This document shows positions 1 through 6,574 of a stretch of 10,787 nt of DNA, piece by piece (the first letter of the stretch is position 1; every line of letters begins with the position of its first letter). The stretch is from contig JAJPZE010000171.1 of the NCBI GenBank assembly GCA_021204565.1, forward strand, positions 1 through 10,787, given 5' to 3'. This DNA is from Prevotella sp. GTDB taxonomy: Bacteria; Bacteroidota; Bacteroidia; Bacteroidales; Bacteroidaceae. Both the position numbers and the translations under genes were made by a program. The notes beneath the pieces are model-generated. The model was not told the DNA's origin and searched no databases. It was given only the letters and a program-made list of their open reading frames with translations.

Positions 1-316
1 AGTCGATCGGGAGCGTTATGCCCTTATCTTTTCCGATGGCTGTTATGCGGTCATAATAGAGTTTCAACAGGTCGGCATTGACCGGTGTCGCCTGTTCTAA
101 TATGTCCTCTTCGGACGTGATGGAGAGGTCGACCTTGCCCCGAAGCAGGCGCGTTTGTATCTTCCGGCGGATGTCCAACTCCATTTCGCGATAGCCTGAC
201 GCTATACGGGTGTTCAGGTCAAGCGACTTCGAGTTGAGCGACTTCACCTCTATCGTTATCTTCTTTCCCTTGTATGACACGACAGCTTTGCCGTATCCGG
301 TCATCGACAATATCAT
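1..316 (-). CDS. yicC: YicC-family endoribonuclease, N-terminal part (runs off the left edge)
   Basis: Reading leftward from an ATG at 316-314, 105 codons stay open to the window edge, so the C-terminal part is missing. The protein begins MILSMTGYGKA and continues with EVKSLNSKSLDLNTR, a YRE motif and RGKVDLSI. This is the characteristic N-terminus of the YicC/YloC family (S-M-T-G-[FY]-G, then K-S-[LV]-N, then R-G-K-[VI]). Family members are about 290 residues long and are metal-dependent endoribonucleases linked to small-RNA and mRNA turnover. The ATG at 316 is chosen because family members keep a few residues before SMTG; the ATG at 304 would start inside the motif. The gene is divergent from hpt. 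In many Bacteroidales yicC is followed by gmk and nadD, which would lie outside the window. The assignment is by motif recognition and the family is secure. Confidence 0.9.
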   Translation of the reverse strand, partial: MILSMTGYGKAVVSYKGKKITIEVKSLNSKSLDLNTRIASGYREMELDIRRKIQTRLLRGKVDLSITSEEDILEQATPVNADLLKLYYDRITAIGKDKGITLPID

Positions 317-394
317 AACCAACTATTGAATTATATTTACCGAGCCTCGTCCGAAGAGCCGTCAAACGGCCCGCGTGCGGACGTTATTCACGCG

Positions 395-402
395 CAAATA
401 TA
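395..402 (-). promoter_or_regulatory. Possible yicC promoter -7 box
   Basis: On the minus strand this reads TATATTTG, an exact match to the Bacteroidetes -7 element TAnnTTTG. Transcription would start near 388 and give a leader of about 70 nt to the yicC ATG. No TTTG element is found 19-21 bp further upstream, so the call rests on the -7 box and its position alone. Confidence 0.35.
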
Positions 403-536
403 CATCGTTTCGCTCTTAAACCGCGACATTTACTCTTAGAAAAAACAACAAACGCGCAATTTAATTTCGCTTCGCGCGACGCGCGGCATAACGTGTTGAA
501 AACGGGTCGGAGACGAGGTTAAAATTGTGCAATAAC

Positions 537-554
537 GAATGTTAAGAATGTTAA
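537..554. repeat. Perfect tandem 9-bp direct repeat
   Basis: GAATGTTAA occurs twice with no spacer (537-545, 546-554). Two adjacent 9-bp copies, close to one helical turn apart, could be a direct-repeat binding site or simple slippage. No function can be assigned from sequence. Confidence 0.4.
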
Positions 555-711
555 TAGGCAAGTCGGTGTGCAACGAAATTTCAGCTCAAAAACCGCACGA
601 ATTTAGCTCTTGTTTGACATCTCCACATACCAAAACATATACGAAAATAGTTCGCGCCGGACCAAACCCCCATAAATGACCCTCTCATTACTTAGTTCTT
701 GCATGCTCATT

Positions 712-765
712 ACACGGGGTTTGATAGGGTCAAACCCCGTACTTTCAGAGGGTCAAACCCCGTGT
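712..765. repeat. Three-armed inverted repeat (one left arm, two competing right arms)
   Basis: The left arm ACACGGGGTTTGA (712-724) is matched by two downstream complements. The first, TCAAACCCCGT (730-740), gives 11 perfect pairs with a 5-base loop. The second, TCAAACCCCGTGT (753-765), gives 13 perfect pairs. Only one can pair with the left arm at a time. The segment AGAGGGTCA (747-755), overlapping the second right arm, is also the exact complement of TGACCCTCT at 677-685, so a third pairing is possible. A diverged arm, ACCAAACCCCC, lies at 661-671. It could be a dispersed palindromic repeat, a protein operator, or a switchable RNA fold if transcribed. Confidence 0.75.
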
Positions 766-792
766 TCTCGCAAATCCGCAACTATGCCCCGA

Positions 793-810
793 TTATGTAA
801 AAATACATAA
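793..810. repeat. Perfect 7-bp palindrome
   Basis: TTATGTA (793-799) and TACATAA (804-810) form a perfect inverted repeat around AAAA. The size and AT-rich symmetry resemble a dimeric regulator site, but it lies about 260 bases before the hpt promoter and no regulator is encoded nearby. Confidence 0.4.
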
Positions 811-973
811 CATATTGATTTTCAACATATTCCGAAATTCGCGAAAAATGACGCGAAACAGCCCGTAATGCGTGTCGTGCGAATTTCAAACGTTAAATTC
901 GGGGAGTGTGCAAGATGATTATACACTATTCACGACCCGGTCTTTGCTTTTCTTGTCTCCGCCCGCTCCAATC

Positions 974-998
974 CGCTCGTTACGACGAGCGACGAGCG
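974..998. repeat. Short three-armed inverted repeat upstream of hpt
   Basis: CGCTCGT (974-980) is followed by two adjacent copies of its complement ACGAGCG (985-991 and 992-998). The first pairing closes a TACG loop of the stable UNCG type; the second leaves an 11-base loop. There is no T tract, so it is not a terminator. It ends about 50 bases before the hpt -33 element, so it could be a regulator site. Confidence 0.45.
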
Positions 999-1049
999 TG
1001 CCGGTATAGGGTTCGAGGATTTGAATTTGTGCGTATTTATCGGAGTTTA

Positions 1050-1081
1050 TTTGTCTTTTCAGGTCTTAATCGTTACTTTTG
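1050..1081 (+). promoter_or_regulatory. hpt operon promoter
   Basis: TTTG (1050-1053), a 20-bp spacer and TACTTTTG (1074-1081) match the Bacteroidetes promoter TTTG-N19-21-TAnnTTTG. Transcription would begin about 7 bases downstream, near 1088, leaving a leader of only about 12 nt before the ATG at 1101. This site decides the hpt start: an ATG at 906 lies upstream of the promoter. Confidence 0.8.
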
Positions 1082-1100
1082 CACAAAACAAAATGCACTT

Positions 1101-1640
1101 ATGGAGCGGGTACGAATACACGACAAGGATTTTGTCCTGATGATGAAAGAGGAGGAGATATTGGCACGTATCGACGCTGTCGCAGCCCGTATCAATGCCG
1201 ACTTGAAGGGAACCAACCCGCTGTTTCTTGCGGTGTTGAACGGCGCGTTTATGTTTGCCGCCGACCTGATGAAGCGCATTACAATCCCTTGCGAAATATC
1301 GTTCGTCAAGCTGGCGAGCTACGAGGGGACAACGTCGACGGGGAAGGTGCGCGAGATAATAGGTATAAACGAGGATATCGCGGACAGGACAATAGTGATT
1401 GTCGAAGATATAATCGACTCGGGCTTGACTATGAAGCGGATGAGAGAAAGCTTGGGCACGCGGAGCCCGAAAGCGGTATACGTATGCTCGTTGTTCGTAA
1501 AACGGGACAACATCGAGGTGCCGTTAAAGATTGATTATTCCGCATTCGACATCGGCAACGAGTTCATCGTCGGCTACGGGCTTGACTACGACCAACAGGG
1601 CAGAAACCTGCGCGATCTTTATGTCGTTTGCGGCGAATAA
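1101..1640 (+). CDS. hpt: Hypoxanthine phosphoribosyltransferase
   Basis: This 179-residue purine salvage enzyme transfers the phosphoribosyl group of PRPP to hypoxanthine (and usually guanine), giving IMP or GMP in the cytoplasm. Type I phosphoribosyltransferase motifs are in order: LNGAF at 46-50 (pyrophosphate loop), the flexible loop SYEGTTSTG at 73-81, the PRPP-binding motif IVIVEDIIDSGLT at 98-110 with its paired acidic residues E102-D103, the purine-contacting lysine in FVKRDN at 132-137, and VGYGLDYDQQGRNL at 157-170. The length is normal for the family. The frame is open back to 906, but that extension is unlike any known family N-terminus and crosses the promoter, so MERVRIHDKD at 1101 is taken as the start. 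It is the first gene of the operon, 45 bases before adk. Confidence 0.95.
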   Translation: MERVRIHDKDFVLMMKEEEILARIDAVAARINADLKGTNPLFLAVLNGAFMFAADLMKRITIPCEISFVKLASYEGTTSTGKVREIIGINEDIADRTIVIVEDIIDSGLTMKRMRESLGTRSPKAVYVCSLFVKRDNIEVPLKIDYSAFDIGNEFIVGYGLDYDQQGRNLRDLYVVCGE

Positions 1641-1685
1641 CGGCTTTCAAACAAGCAGACAACAAACAAATAAACATACGTTACA

Positions 1686-2252
1686 ATGAAGAATATAATT
1701 ATTTTCGGAGCGCCCGGGGCGGGCAAGGGGACGCAGAGCGAACGGCTTATTGCGGAGTATAACCTTGCGCACATATCGACGGGAGATGTGCTCCGGGCGG
1801 AGATAAAGGCGGACACGGAGCTCGGACGAACCGCCTCGGGGTATATCAACGAGGGTAAACTCGTGCCCGACGAGCTGATAATCAACATGTTTGAAAAGGT
1901 ACTCGACAGCCTTGAAAACGGCGTTACGGGGGTCATCTTCGACGGGTTTCCGCGCACCATTCCGCAGGCTGAGGCGCTCGACGAGCTGCTCACGAAACGG
2001 GGCGAAAAGGTAGATACGGTGATTGGATTAGAGGTGGACGAGGAGGAGCTGATAGAGCGTATTGTTCTCCGCGGACAGACAAGCGGGCGCGCCGACGACA
2101 ATAAGGAGACCGCCAAGAAACGCCTCGACACGTACAACAACCAGACCCTTCCGCTCAAAGAATATTATGTCCGGCAAGGGAAATATGCGGCTATTAACGG
2201 GGTCGGCACGATAGATAATATATTTTCCGACATTAAAAAAGCTATTAACTGA
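1686..2252 (+). CDS. adk: Adenylate kinase
   Basis: Catalyses ATP + AMP to 2 ADP and keeps cellular adenylates in balance. The 188-residue protein has the P-loop GAPGAGKGT at 8-16, the AMP-binding STGDVLRAEI at 31-40 and DGFPRT at 86-91 with the conserved arginine R90. The lid region is short (RGQTSGRADD, 129-138) and lacks the zinc-binding cysteines of long-lid forms, so this is the short type usual in Bacteroidetes. The ATG at 1686 places the P-loop at the expected distance from the N-terminus. An A-rich leader precedes it and there is no Shine-Dalgarno motif. It lies between hpt and obg, the latter only 5 bases downstream, so co-transcription is very likely. Confidence 0.96.
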   Translation: MKNIIIFGAPGAGKGTQSERLIAEYNLAHISTGDVLRAEIKADTELGRTASGYINEGKLVPDELIINMFEKVLDSLENGVTGVIFDGFPRTIPQAEALDELLTKRGEKVDTVIGLEVDEEELIERIVLRGQTSGRADDNKETAKKRLDTYNNQTLPLKEYYVRQGKYAAINGVGTIDNIFSDIKKAIN

Positions 2253-2257
2253 AACTT

Positions 2258-3418
2258 ATGGAAAGCAATTTTATTGATTATGTAAAGGTGTTGTGCCGCT
2301 CGGGGAAAGGCGGGCGCGGCAGTCTGCATCTTAAACGGGAGAAATACCAGCCCAACGGAGGTCCCGACGGTGGAGACGGGGGCAGAGGAGGCAACATATA
2401 CTTGCGCGGCAACCACAATATTTGGACGCTTCTTCATCTGAAATACCAACGCCATATCTTTGCCGGCAACGGGGGAAACGGCGGCAGGGAAAAACGTCAC
2501 GGAGAGGACGGACGGGATGTTTATATCGATGTCCCCTGCGGCACGGTCGCATACGACGCACGCACGGGAAAATATGTCTGCGACGTTAAGGAAGACGGTC
2601 AGGAAGTGTTGCTCCTCAAAGGAGGCAGGGGCGGACAGGGCAATTTCCAGTTCCGGACGTCGACAAACCAGGCTCCGCGCTTTGCCCAGCCGGGCGAGCC
2701 GATGCAAGAAATGATGGTTGTATTAGAGCTGAAACTGCTTGCCGACGTAGGGCTTGTCGGCTTCCCCAATGCGGGGAAATCGACACTTATGGGCGCAACA
2801 ACGAACGCGCGTCCGAAGGTGGCTAACTATCCGTTCACCACAATGCAGCCGTCCTTAGGCATCGTTCCTTACCGCGAAGACCGTTCGTTCGTCATCGCCG
2901 ATATACCGGGGATAATCGAGGGTGCAAGCGAGGGCAAGGGGCTCGGACTGCGGTTCTTGAGCCATATAGAGCGTAACTCACTGTTGCTCTTCCTCGTGCC
3001 TTGCGATACGGACGACATAAAAAAAGAGTACGGCATACTTCTGGGCGAGCTGAACAAATTCAACCCGGAGATGATGGAGAAGCACAGGGTATTGGCGGTA
3101 ACGAAGTGCGATTTGATTGACGAGGAGACTAAGGAGCTGCTCCGCGCGACCCTGCCCGACGACCTGCCCTGCGTATTTATTTCAAGCGTTACGGGCGACG
3201 GTTTGGCTGAGCTGAAAGACACCCTTTGGGAGGAGCTTAACCGGACGAGCAACAAGATGCAAGCCGTTATCGACGAGCAGGTGCTCGTACATCGCGACAA
3301 ACAGATGGACACTTTGGCGACCGAATTAAAAGACGCCGGAGAGGGCGAGGAGATAGTTTTCGTCGACGGTGAAGATATTGAAGACATCGACGAAACCGGC
3401 GGGGCGGATGACCAATAG
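2258..3418 (+). CDS. obg: GTPase Obg (ribosome assembly)
   Basis: A 386-residue essential-type GTPase that binds the large ribosomal subunit during assembly and links GTP levels to growth. The N-terminal glycine-rich Obg fold (about 1-158) shows GKGGRGS, GGPDGGDGGRGG and KGGRGGQG. The G domain follows: G1 GFPNAGKST (168-176), switch I YPFTTMQPSLG (191-201), G3 DIPGIIEGASEGKGLG (215-230), G4 TKCD (282-285) and G5 SSVTGDG (309-315). G4 has threonine where the NKxD consensus has asparagine. In place of the C-terminal OCT domain there is a short helical stretch and an acidic tail (VDGEDIEDIDE, 369-379), as in many Bacteroidetes forms. It starts 5 bases after adk and overlaps the start of pgeF. 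Confidence 0.96.
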   Translation: MESNFIDYVKVLCRSGKGGRGSLHLKREKYQPNGGPDGGDGGRGGNIYLRGNHNIWTLLHLKYQRHIFAGNGGNGGREKRHGEDGRDVYIDVPCGTVAYDARTGKYVCDVKEDGQEVLLLKGGRGGQGNFQFRTSTNQAPRFAQPGEPMQEMMVVLELKLLADVGLVGFPNAGKSTLMGATTNARPKVANYPFTTMQPSLGIVPYREDRSFVIADIPGIIEGASEGKGLGLRFLSHIERNSLLLFLVPCDTDDIKKEYGILLGELNKFNPEMMEKHRVLAVTKCDLIDEETKELLRATLPDDLPCVFISSVTGDGLAELKDTLWEELNRTSNKMQAVIDEQVLVHRDKQMDTLATELKDAGEGEEIVFVDGEDIEDIDETGGADDQ

Positions 3419-4169
3419 CGTACTCGCCGGCGGGCTGATACGCTATACATGTTTCCCGGAAGATGTCGTCGCGTTCACCACTACCCGCTCCGTCGCCCGC
3501 GATTATCGCCGTATCGCCGCTCTGATAAATATTCCCGAAGAGCGCATCGTCGCCCCTCACCAGAGCCATTCGACGCGGGTCGTGGAGATTGACGACGGTC
3601 TTTTAAGCGCGCCGGAGCTTGTTCGCAAGGAGCGTTTGGAGGGGGTCGACGCGGTATATACGAACATATCGGATGTGTGTATAGGGGTGAGTACGGCGGA
3701 TTGCGTGCCGGTGTTGCTCTGCGATAGATACGGGGAAAGAGTTGTCGCGGCGATACACGCGGGCTGGCGCGGAACGGTCGGGCGGATTGCGCAACATACA
3801 ATTGAGGTGATGACGGACGCATATAATATAAAGCCGGAGACGTTGTTTGCCGTTATCGGACCCGCTATTTCGTTTGAACGGTTTGAGGTCGGCGACGAGG
3901 TGTATGATGAGTTTTCAAGAGCCGGCTTTGATATGAACGGCATCGCGAAACGGCGGGGGAAGTGGTTTATTGACCTGAAAGAATGCAACCGCCGGCAGCT
4001 TGTCGAATGCGGTATCAGGTCGGAGAACATCTTTGTCGAGCCGCTATCAACCTACGACGAACCCGAGCTCCTCTTCTCCGCGAGGCGGGAGCAGAGAGGC
4101 GGCGTTAAGTGCGGACGCAACTTCAGCGGCATAGTCAGACTCCGTCACGGCGGGCGGAGCCTGAGCTAA
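3408..4169 (+). CDS. pgeF: Peptidoglycan editing factor / laccase-domain purine nucleoside enzyme (YfiH family)
   Basis: A 253-residue single-domain protein of the YfiH/DUF152 family. The conserved metal site is visible: HQSHSTRV with H54, STADCVPVLLCD with C99 and AAIHAGWRGTVGRI with H117. GVDAVYTN (79-86), IGPAISFERFEVG (150-162) and the C-terminal LLFSARR with GR also fit. In E. coli the family member removes wrongly incorporated L-Ser muropeptide precursors. Other relatives (mammalian LACC1/FAMIN and bacterial homologues) act on purine nucleosides as phosphorylase and deaminase. Both roles suit this operon, with M23 downstream and hpt/adk upstream. The ATG at 3408 is preferred because family members begin about 20 residues before the TTR motif. 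It overlaps the obg end by 11 bases, suggesting translational coupling. An in-frame ATG at 3369 would add 13 residues and a deeper overlap. Confidence 0.88.
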   Translation: MTNSVLAGGLIRYTCFPEDVVAFTTTRSVARDYRRIAALINIPEERIVAPHQSHSTRVVEIDDGLLSAPELVRKERLEGVDAVYTNISDVCIGVSTADCVPVLLCDRYGERVVAAIHAGWRGTVGRIAQHTIEVMTDAYNIKPETLFAVIGPAISFERFEVGDEVYDEFSRAGFDMNGIAKRRGKWFIDLKECNRRQLVECGIRSENIFVEPLSTYDEPELLFSARREQRGGVKCGRNFSGIVRLRHGGRSLS

Positions 4170-4182
4170 GTATTGTTTTATG

Positions 4183-4201
4183 CGCGGCATTATGTGCCGC
4201 G
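4183..4201 (+). repeat. Intercistronic hairpin between pgeF and the M23 gene
   Basis: CGCGGCA (4183-4189) and TGCCGCG (4195-4201) pair perfectly over 7 bp around the loop TTATG. It lies in the 70-base gap after the pgeF stop. No T tract follows, so it is not a standard intrinsic terminator. It may mark an RNA processing or stability point, or attenuate expression of the downstream genes. Confidence 0.5.
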
Positions 4202-4239
4202 GGACGAAGCAAAAAGTAAATACACAATAATTATAACTG

Positions 4240-5361
4240 ATGGTTTTCCGAGCGGCGCTCCCGTTTCTTGTGTTGCTTTTCGCCGCGTGTCAGACGCTAC
4301 GGGCGGACGAGACACAGTTCACGCAGGCGGAACGCGAGCAGGTGAACATACCGACGGAGGGGCTGTTCGACGAGGGCAACGTCCGCGAGATACATCTTTC
4401 TCTTGTCGGCGACGAGGACTTTTGTTTCCCCGTACAGGACAAACATCTCCTCGTTATGCGCGACGGCGACGACCTTAAACTTACTCCGCGCCGTGCGAAT
4501 GCCGTGAAAGCGATGTTCGAGGGCGATGTCCGTCTTTCGTATCTCCATCCCGAATACGGCAATATAATTGTTATCAGGCACGCCAACGGCTTGGAAACGG
4601 TGTATGCCGATAACGCTCACAACCTTGTCTTCAGCGGCGAACACGTCCGCGCCGGACAGACAATCGCCATCGTCGGAGGCGAGGGGCAGGACAGATATTG
4701 CACGTTTTCTCTAATGCTTGACGGGCATAAATTCAACCCGACACTTGCGCTCGACCTCGACACGCGCGCCCTGCGGCGAGTCGTTCTGCGTGCCGAACGA
4801 ACCCCCGACAAGCTGATTATATCGTCGCGGAGCAGTACTCCCGCGGGCGAGGGACTAATGGCGTATACCGATGAAGACCCGTTCGCCGCCGCGCCGGAGA
4901 TAGTTCTCAACCTTGCCGACATACCTTCCGACCGCAAGGCATATCCTCTTCCGGGAGCGAAAGTGATTAGTCCGTACGGCGGAGCACGCAAGCATTCGGG
5001 CGTCGATTTGAAGACTGTGCCGAAGGATAAAGTGCTTGCGGCGTTCGAAGGAGTGGTGGTGATGAGCGCTCCCTACGCCGGTTACGGCAATTGTATAAAG
5101 ATAAAGCACGCCTGCGGACTTATGACCTTGTACAGCCATCAGTATAAAAACCTTGTGCAAGAGGGCGACTTCGTGCACGCCGGACAAGTTATCGGGCTGA
5201 CCGGGCGCACGGGTCGCGCCACGACGGAGCACCTTCATTTCGAGCTGTATTGTCAGGGGAAACGTTACGATCCGGCACGTTTGTTCGACCATACGAACCA
5301 TAAACTGCGCGACATAAAGGTAGTTATAACCCGCTCCGGAGAGATTAAAACAATCAAATAA
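4240..5361 (+). CDS. Secreted M23/LytM endopeptidase with a degenerate second LytM domain
   Basis: The 373-residue protein has an N-terminal export signal (hydrophobic ALPFLVLLFAAC, 6-17). C17 may be a lipoprotein cysteine with an atypical lipobox (FAAC); otherwise signal peptidase I could cut after LRA at 22. The C-terminal domain (about 234-348) is a catalytic LytM domain: HSGVD gives the metal ligands H252 and D256, TLYSH gives H300, and EHLHFEL gives H331 and H333, the H-x-H motif. Such zinc enzymes cut peptide cross-links in peptidoglycan. The middle of the protein (about 79-167) repeats the same fold: FEGDVRLSYLHPEYGNIIVI matches FEGVVVMSAPYAGYGNCIKI, and VRAGQTIAIVGG matches VHAGQVIGLTG. 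The first copy has lost the H-x-x-x-D and H-x-H ligands (FSLML replaces HFEL). It therefore looks like an inactive, possibly binding or regulatory, duplicate. It starts 70 bases after pgeF. Confidence 0.9.
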   Translation: MVFRAALPFLVLLFAACQTLRADETQFTQAEREQVNIPTEGLFDEGNVREIHLSLVGDEDFCFPVQDKHLLVMRDGDDLKLTPRRANAVKAMFEGDVRLSYLHPEYGNIIVIRHANGLETVYADNAHNLVFSGEHVRAGQTIAIVGGEGQDRYCTFSLMLDGHKFNPTLALDLDTRALRRVVLRAERTPDKLIISSRSSTPAGEGLMAYTDEDPFAAAPEIVLNLADIPSDRKAYPLPGAKVISPYGGARKHSGVDLKTVPKDKVLAAFEGVVVMSAPYAGYGNCIKIKHACGLMTLYSHQYKNLVQEGDFVHAGQVIGLTGRTGRATTEHLHFELYCQGKRYDPARLFDHTNHKLRDIKVVITRSGEIKTIK

Positions 5362-5378
5362 ACAATAACTGTAAAGCT

Positions 5379-6557
5379 ATGAAAGAGTTATCTTTGAAAT
5401 ACGGTTGCAACCCGAATCAAAAGCCGGCACGTATATTCTCCGAGTGCGGCGACTTGCCAGTGGAGGTGCTTAACGGGCGTCCGGGATATATAAATTTCCT
5501 TGACGCGCTCAACGCATGGCAACTTGTGAGCGAGTTAAAAGAGGCGACAGGCATCGCCGCCGCTACGAGCTTCAAACACGTCAGCCCCGCCGGCGCGGCG
5601 CTCGGCTTGCCGTTAAGCGAAACATTACGCCGGATCTACTTCACCGGCGGCACAGATTTAAACTCCTCGCCCATAGCTTGCGCTTACGCACGGGCACGCG
5701 GCGCGGACCGCATGAGCTCGTACGGCGACTTCATCGCGCTAAGCGACACCTGCGACGAAGCTACCGCCCTGCTCGTTAAGAAAGAAGTTTCCGACGGGAT
5801 AATTGCCCCGTCGTACACGCCCGCAGCCCTTGATATACTCCGCTCGAAGCGGCGCGGAACGTATAATATAATCCGTATCGACCCCGGTTATACCCCTGCC
5901 CCGACGGAGCGCAAGCAGGTGTTCGGCATCACTTTCGAGCAAGGGCGGAACGACATTAAGTTCACTCCCGACATCTTCGCTAATATCCCCACGAAAGCCA
6001 AGACCTTGCCCGACGAGGCGAAGCGGGACCTGACAGTCGCGCTTATAACCCTTAAATACACGCAGTCGAACTCGGTTTGTTACGTCAAAGACGGGCAGGC
6101 AATCGGCATCGGAGCGGGGCAACAGAGCCGCATACACTGCACCCGACTGGCGGGAAACAAGGCGGATACGTGGTGGTTGAGGCAACACGAGAAAGTGATG
6201 AACCTGCCGTTCAGAACGGATATAGGGCGTGCCGACCGCGACAATACGATAGATGTGTATATATCCGAAGAGTATAACGACGTACTCCGCGACGGCGTTT
6301 GGCAACGGCTCTTCACCGAGCTCCCCGCGCCTCTGACCCGCGAGGAGAAAGCGGCTTGGATAACTTCGAACACCGGCGTATCGCTCGGCTCCGACGCTTT
6401 CTTCCCCTTCGGCGATAACATTGAACGGGCAAGCAAGAGCGGGGTAAAGTATATCGCGCAAGCCGGCGGCTCCGTTCGCGACGATAACGTTATAGAGACT
6501 TGCGACCGCTACGGCATTGTCATGGCGTTCACCGGCATCCGTCTGTTTCATCACTAA
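5379..6557 (+). CDS. Stand-alone AICAR transformylase (phosphoribosylaminoimidazolecarboxamide formyltransferase)
   Basis: The 392-residue protein corresponds to the C-terminal transformylase half of PurH. It moves a formyl group from 10-formyl-tetrahydrofolate to AICAR, giving FAICAR, the next-to-last step to IMP. It starts with LKYGCNPNQKPA, the beginning of the transformylase domain, so the IMP cyclohydrolase domain is absent by design and not by truncation. Catalytic K66-H67 lie in SFKHVSPAGAA. TLKYTQSNSVCY (224-235), GIGAGQQSRIHCTRLAG (243-259), SDAFFPFGDNI (338-348) and the ending QAGGSVRDDNVIETC (361-375) and TGIRLFHH (385-392) complete the fold. Separate proteins of this length exist in Bacteroidetes and some Clostridia alongside, or in place of, bifunctional PurH. 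Ring closure must be done by another gene outside the window. It starts 17 bases after the M23 gene, so it is probably in the hpt operon. Confidence 0.9.
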   Translation: MKELSLKYGCNPNQKPARIFSECGDLPVEVLNGRPGYINFLDALNAWQLVSELKEATGIAAATSFKHVSPAGAALGLPLSETLRRIYFTGGTDLNSSPIACAYARARGADRMSSYGDFIALSDTCDEATALLVKKEVSDGIIAPSYTPAALDILRSKRRGTYNIIRIDPGYTPAPTERKQVFGITFEQGRNDIKFTPDIFANIPTKAKTLPDEAKRDLTVALITLKYTQSNSVCYVKDGQAIGIGAGQQSRIHCTRLAGNKADTWWLRQHEKVMNLPFRTDIGRADRDNTIDVYISEEYNDVLRDGVWQRLFTELPAPLTREEKAAWITSNTGVSLGSDAFFPFGDNIERASKSGVKYIAQAGGSVRDDNVIETCDRYGIVMAFTGIRLFHH

Positions 6558-6574
6558 CTAATCGTCTCGACATT

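Larger units (their letters stand above)
317..1049. other. Long divergent intergenic region with several repeats, no gene seen
   Basis: About 780 bases separate yicC from the hpt start. I find no convincing coding sequence. The stretch contains a leftward promoter-like -7 box (395-402), a perfect tandem repeat of GAATGTTAA (537-545 and 546-554), a three-armed inverted repeat (712-765), a 7-bp palindrome (793-810) and a second three-armed repeat (974-998). An open frame enters hpt from 906, but it crosses the hpt promoter and shows no family similarity, so it is not treated as coding. The region is long for a divergent housekeeping spacer. Confidence 0.6.

Noticed and set aside
712..765. CRISPR-like repeat array
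   Set aside because: Only two direct copies with unequal flanks and a short gap; no regular spacers and no cas gene.
906..1100. N-terminal extension of hpt from an ATG at 906
   Set aside because: It crosses a consensus promoter at 1050-1081, does not resemble any phosphoribosyltransferase N-terminus, and the 179-residue form has normal length.
1079..1534. 151-residue frame inside hpt on the same strand
   Set aside because: Fully overlaps the well-supported hpt in another frame and has no recognisable domain.
2165..2707. 180-residue antisense frame opposite adk/obg
   Set aside because: A shadow of the glycine-rich Obg N-terminus with no domain or promoter support.
3369..3407. Longer start for pgeF
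   Set aside because: It would add 13 residues encoded within the acidic tail of obg; the ATG at 3408 gives the usual family N-terminus.
4173..4478. 101-residue frame overlapping the M23 gene start
   Set aside because: Arginine-rich out-of-frame shadow of the M23 coding sequence; the competing frame has a signal peptide and clear domains.
5739..6554. 271-residue antisense frame opposite the AICAR transformylase
   Set aside because: Long antisense frames are common in GC-biased genes; no domain is recognisable and the sense gene is certain.
6500..6574. Longer start for the small basic protein
   Set aside because: The extra 25 codons lie mostly within the transformylase C-terminus in another frame.
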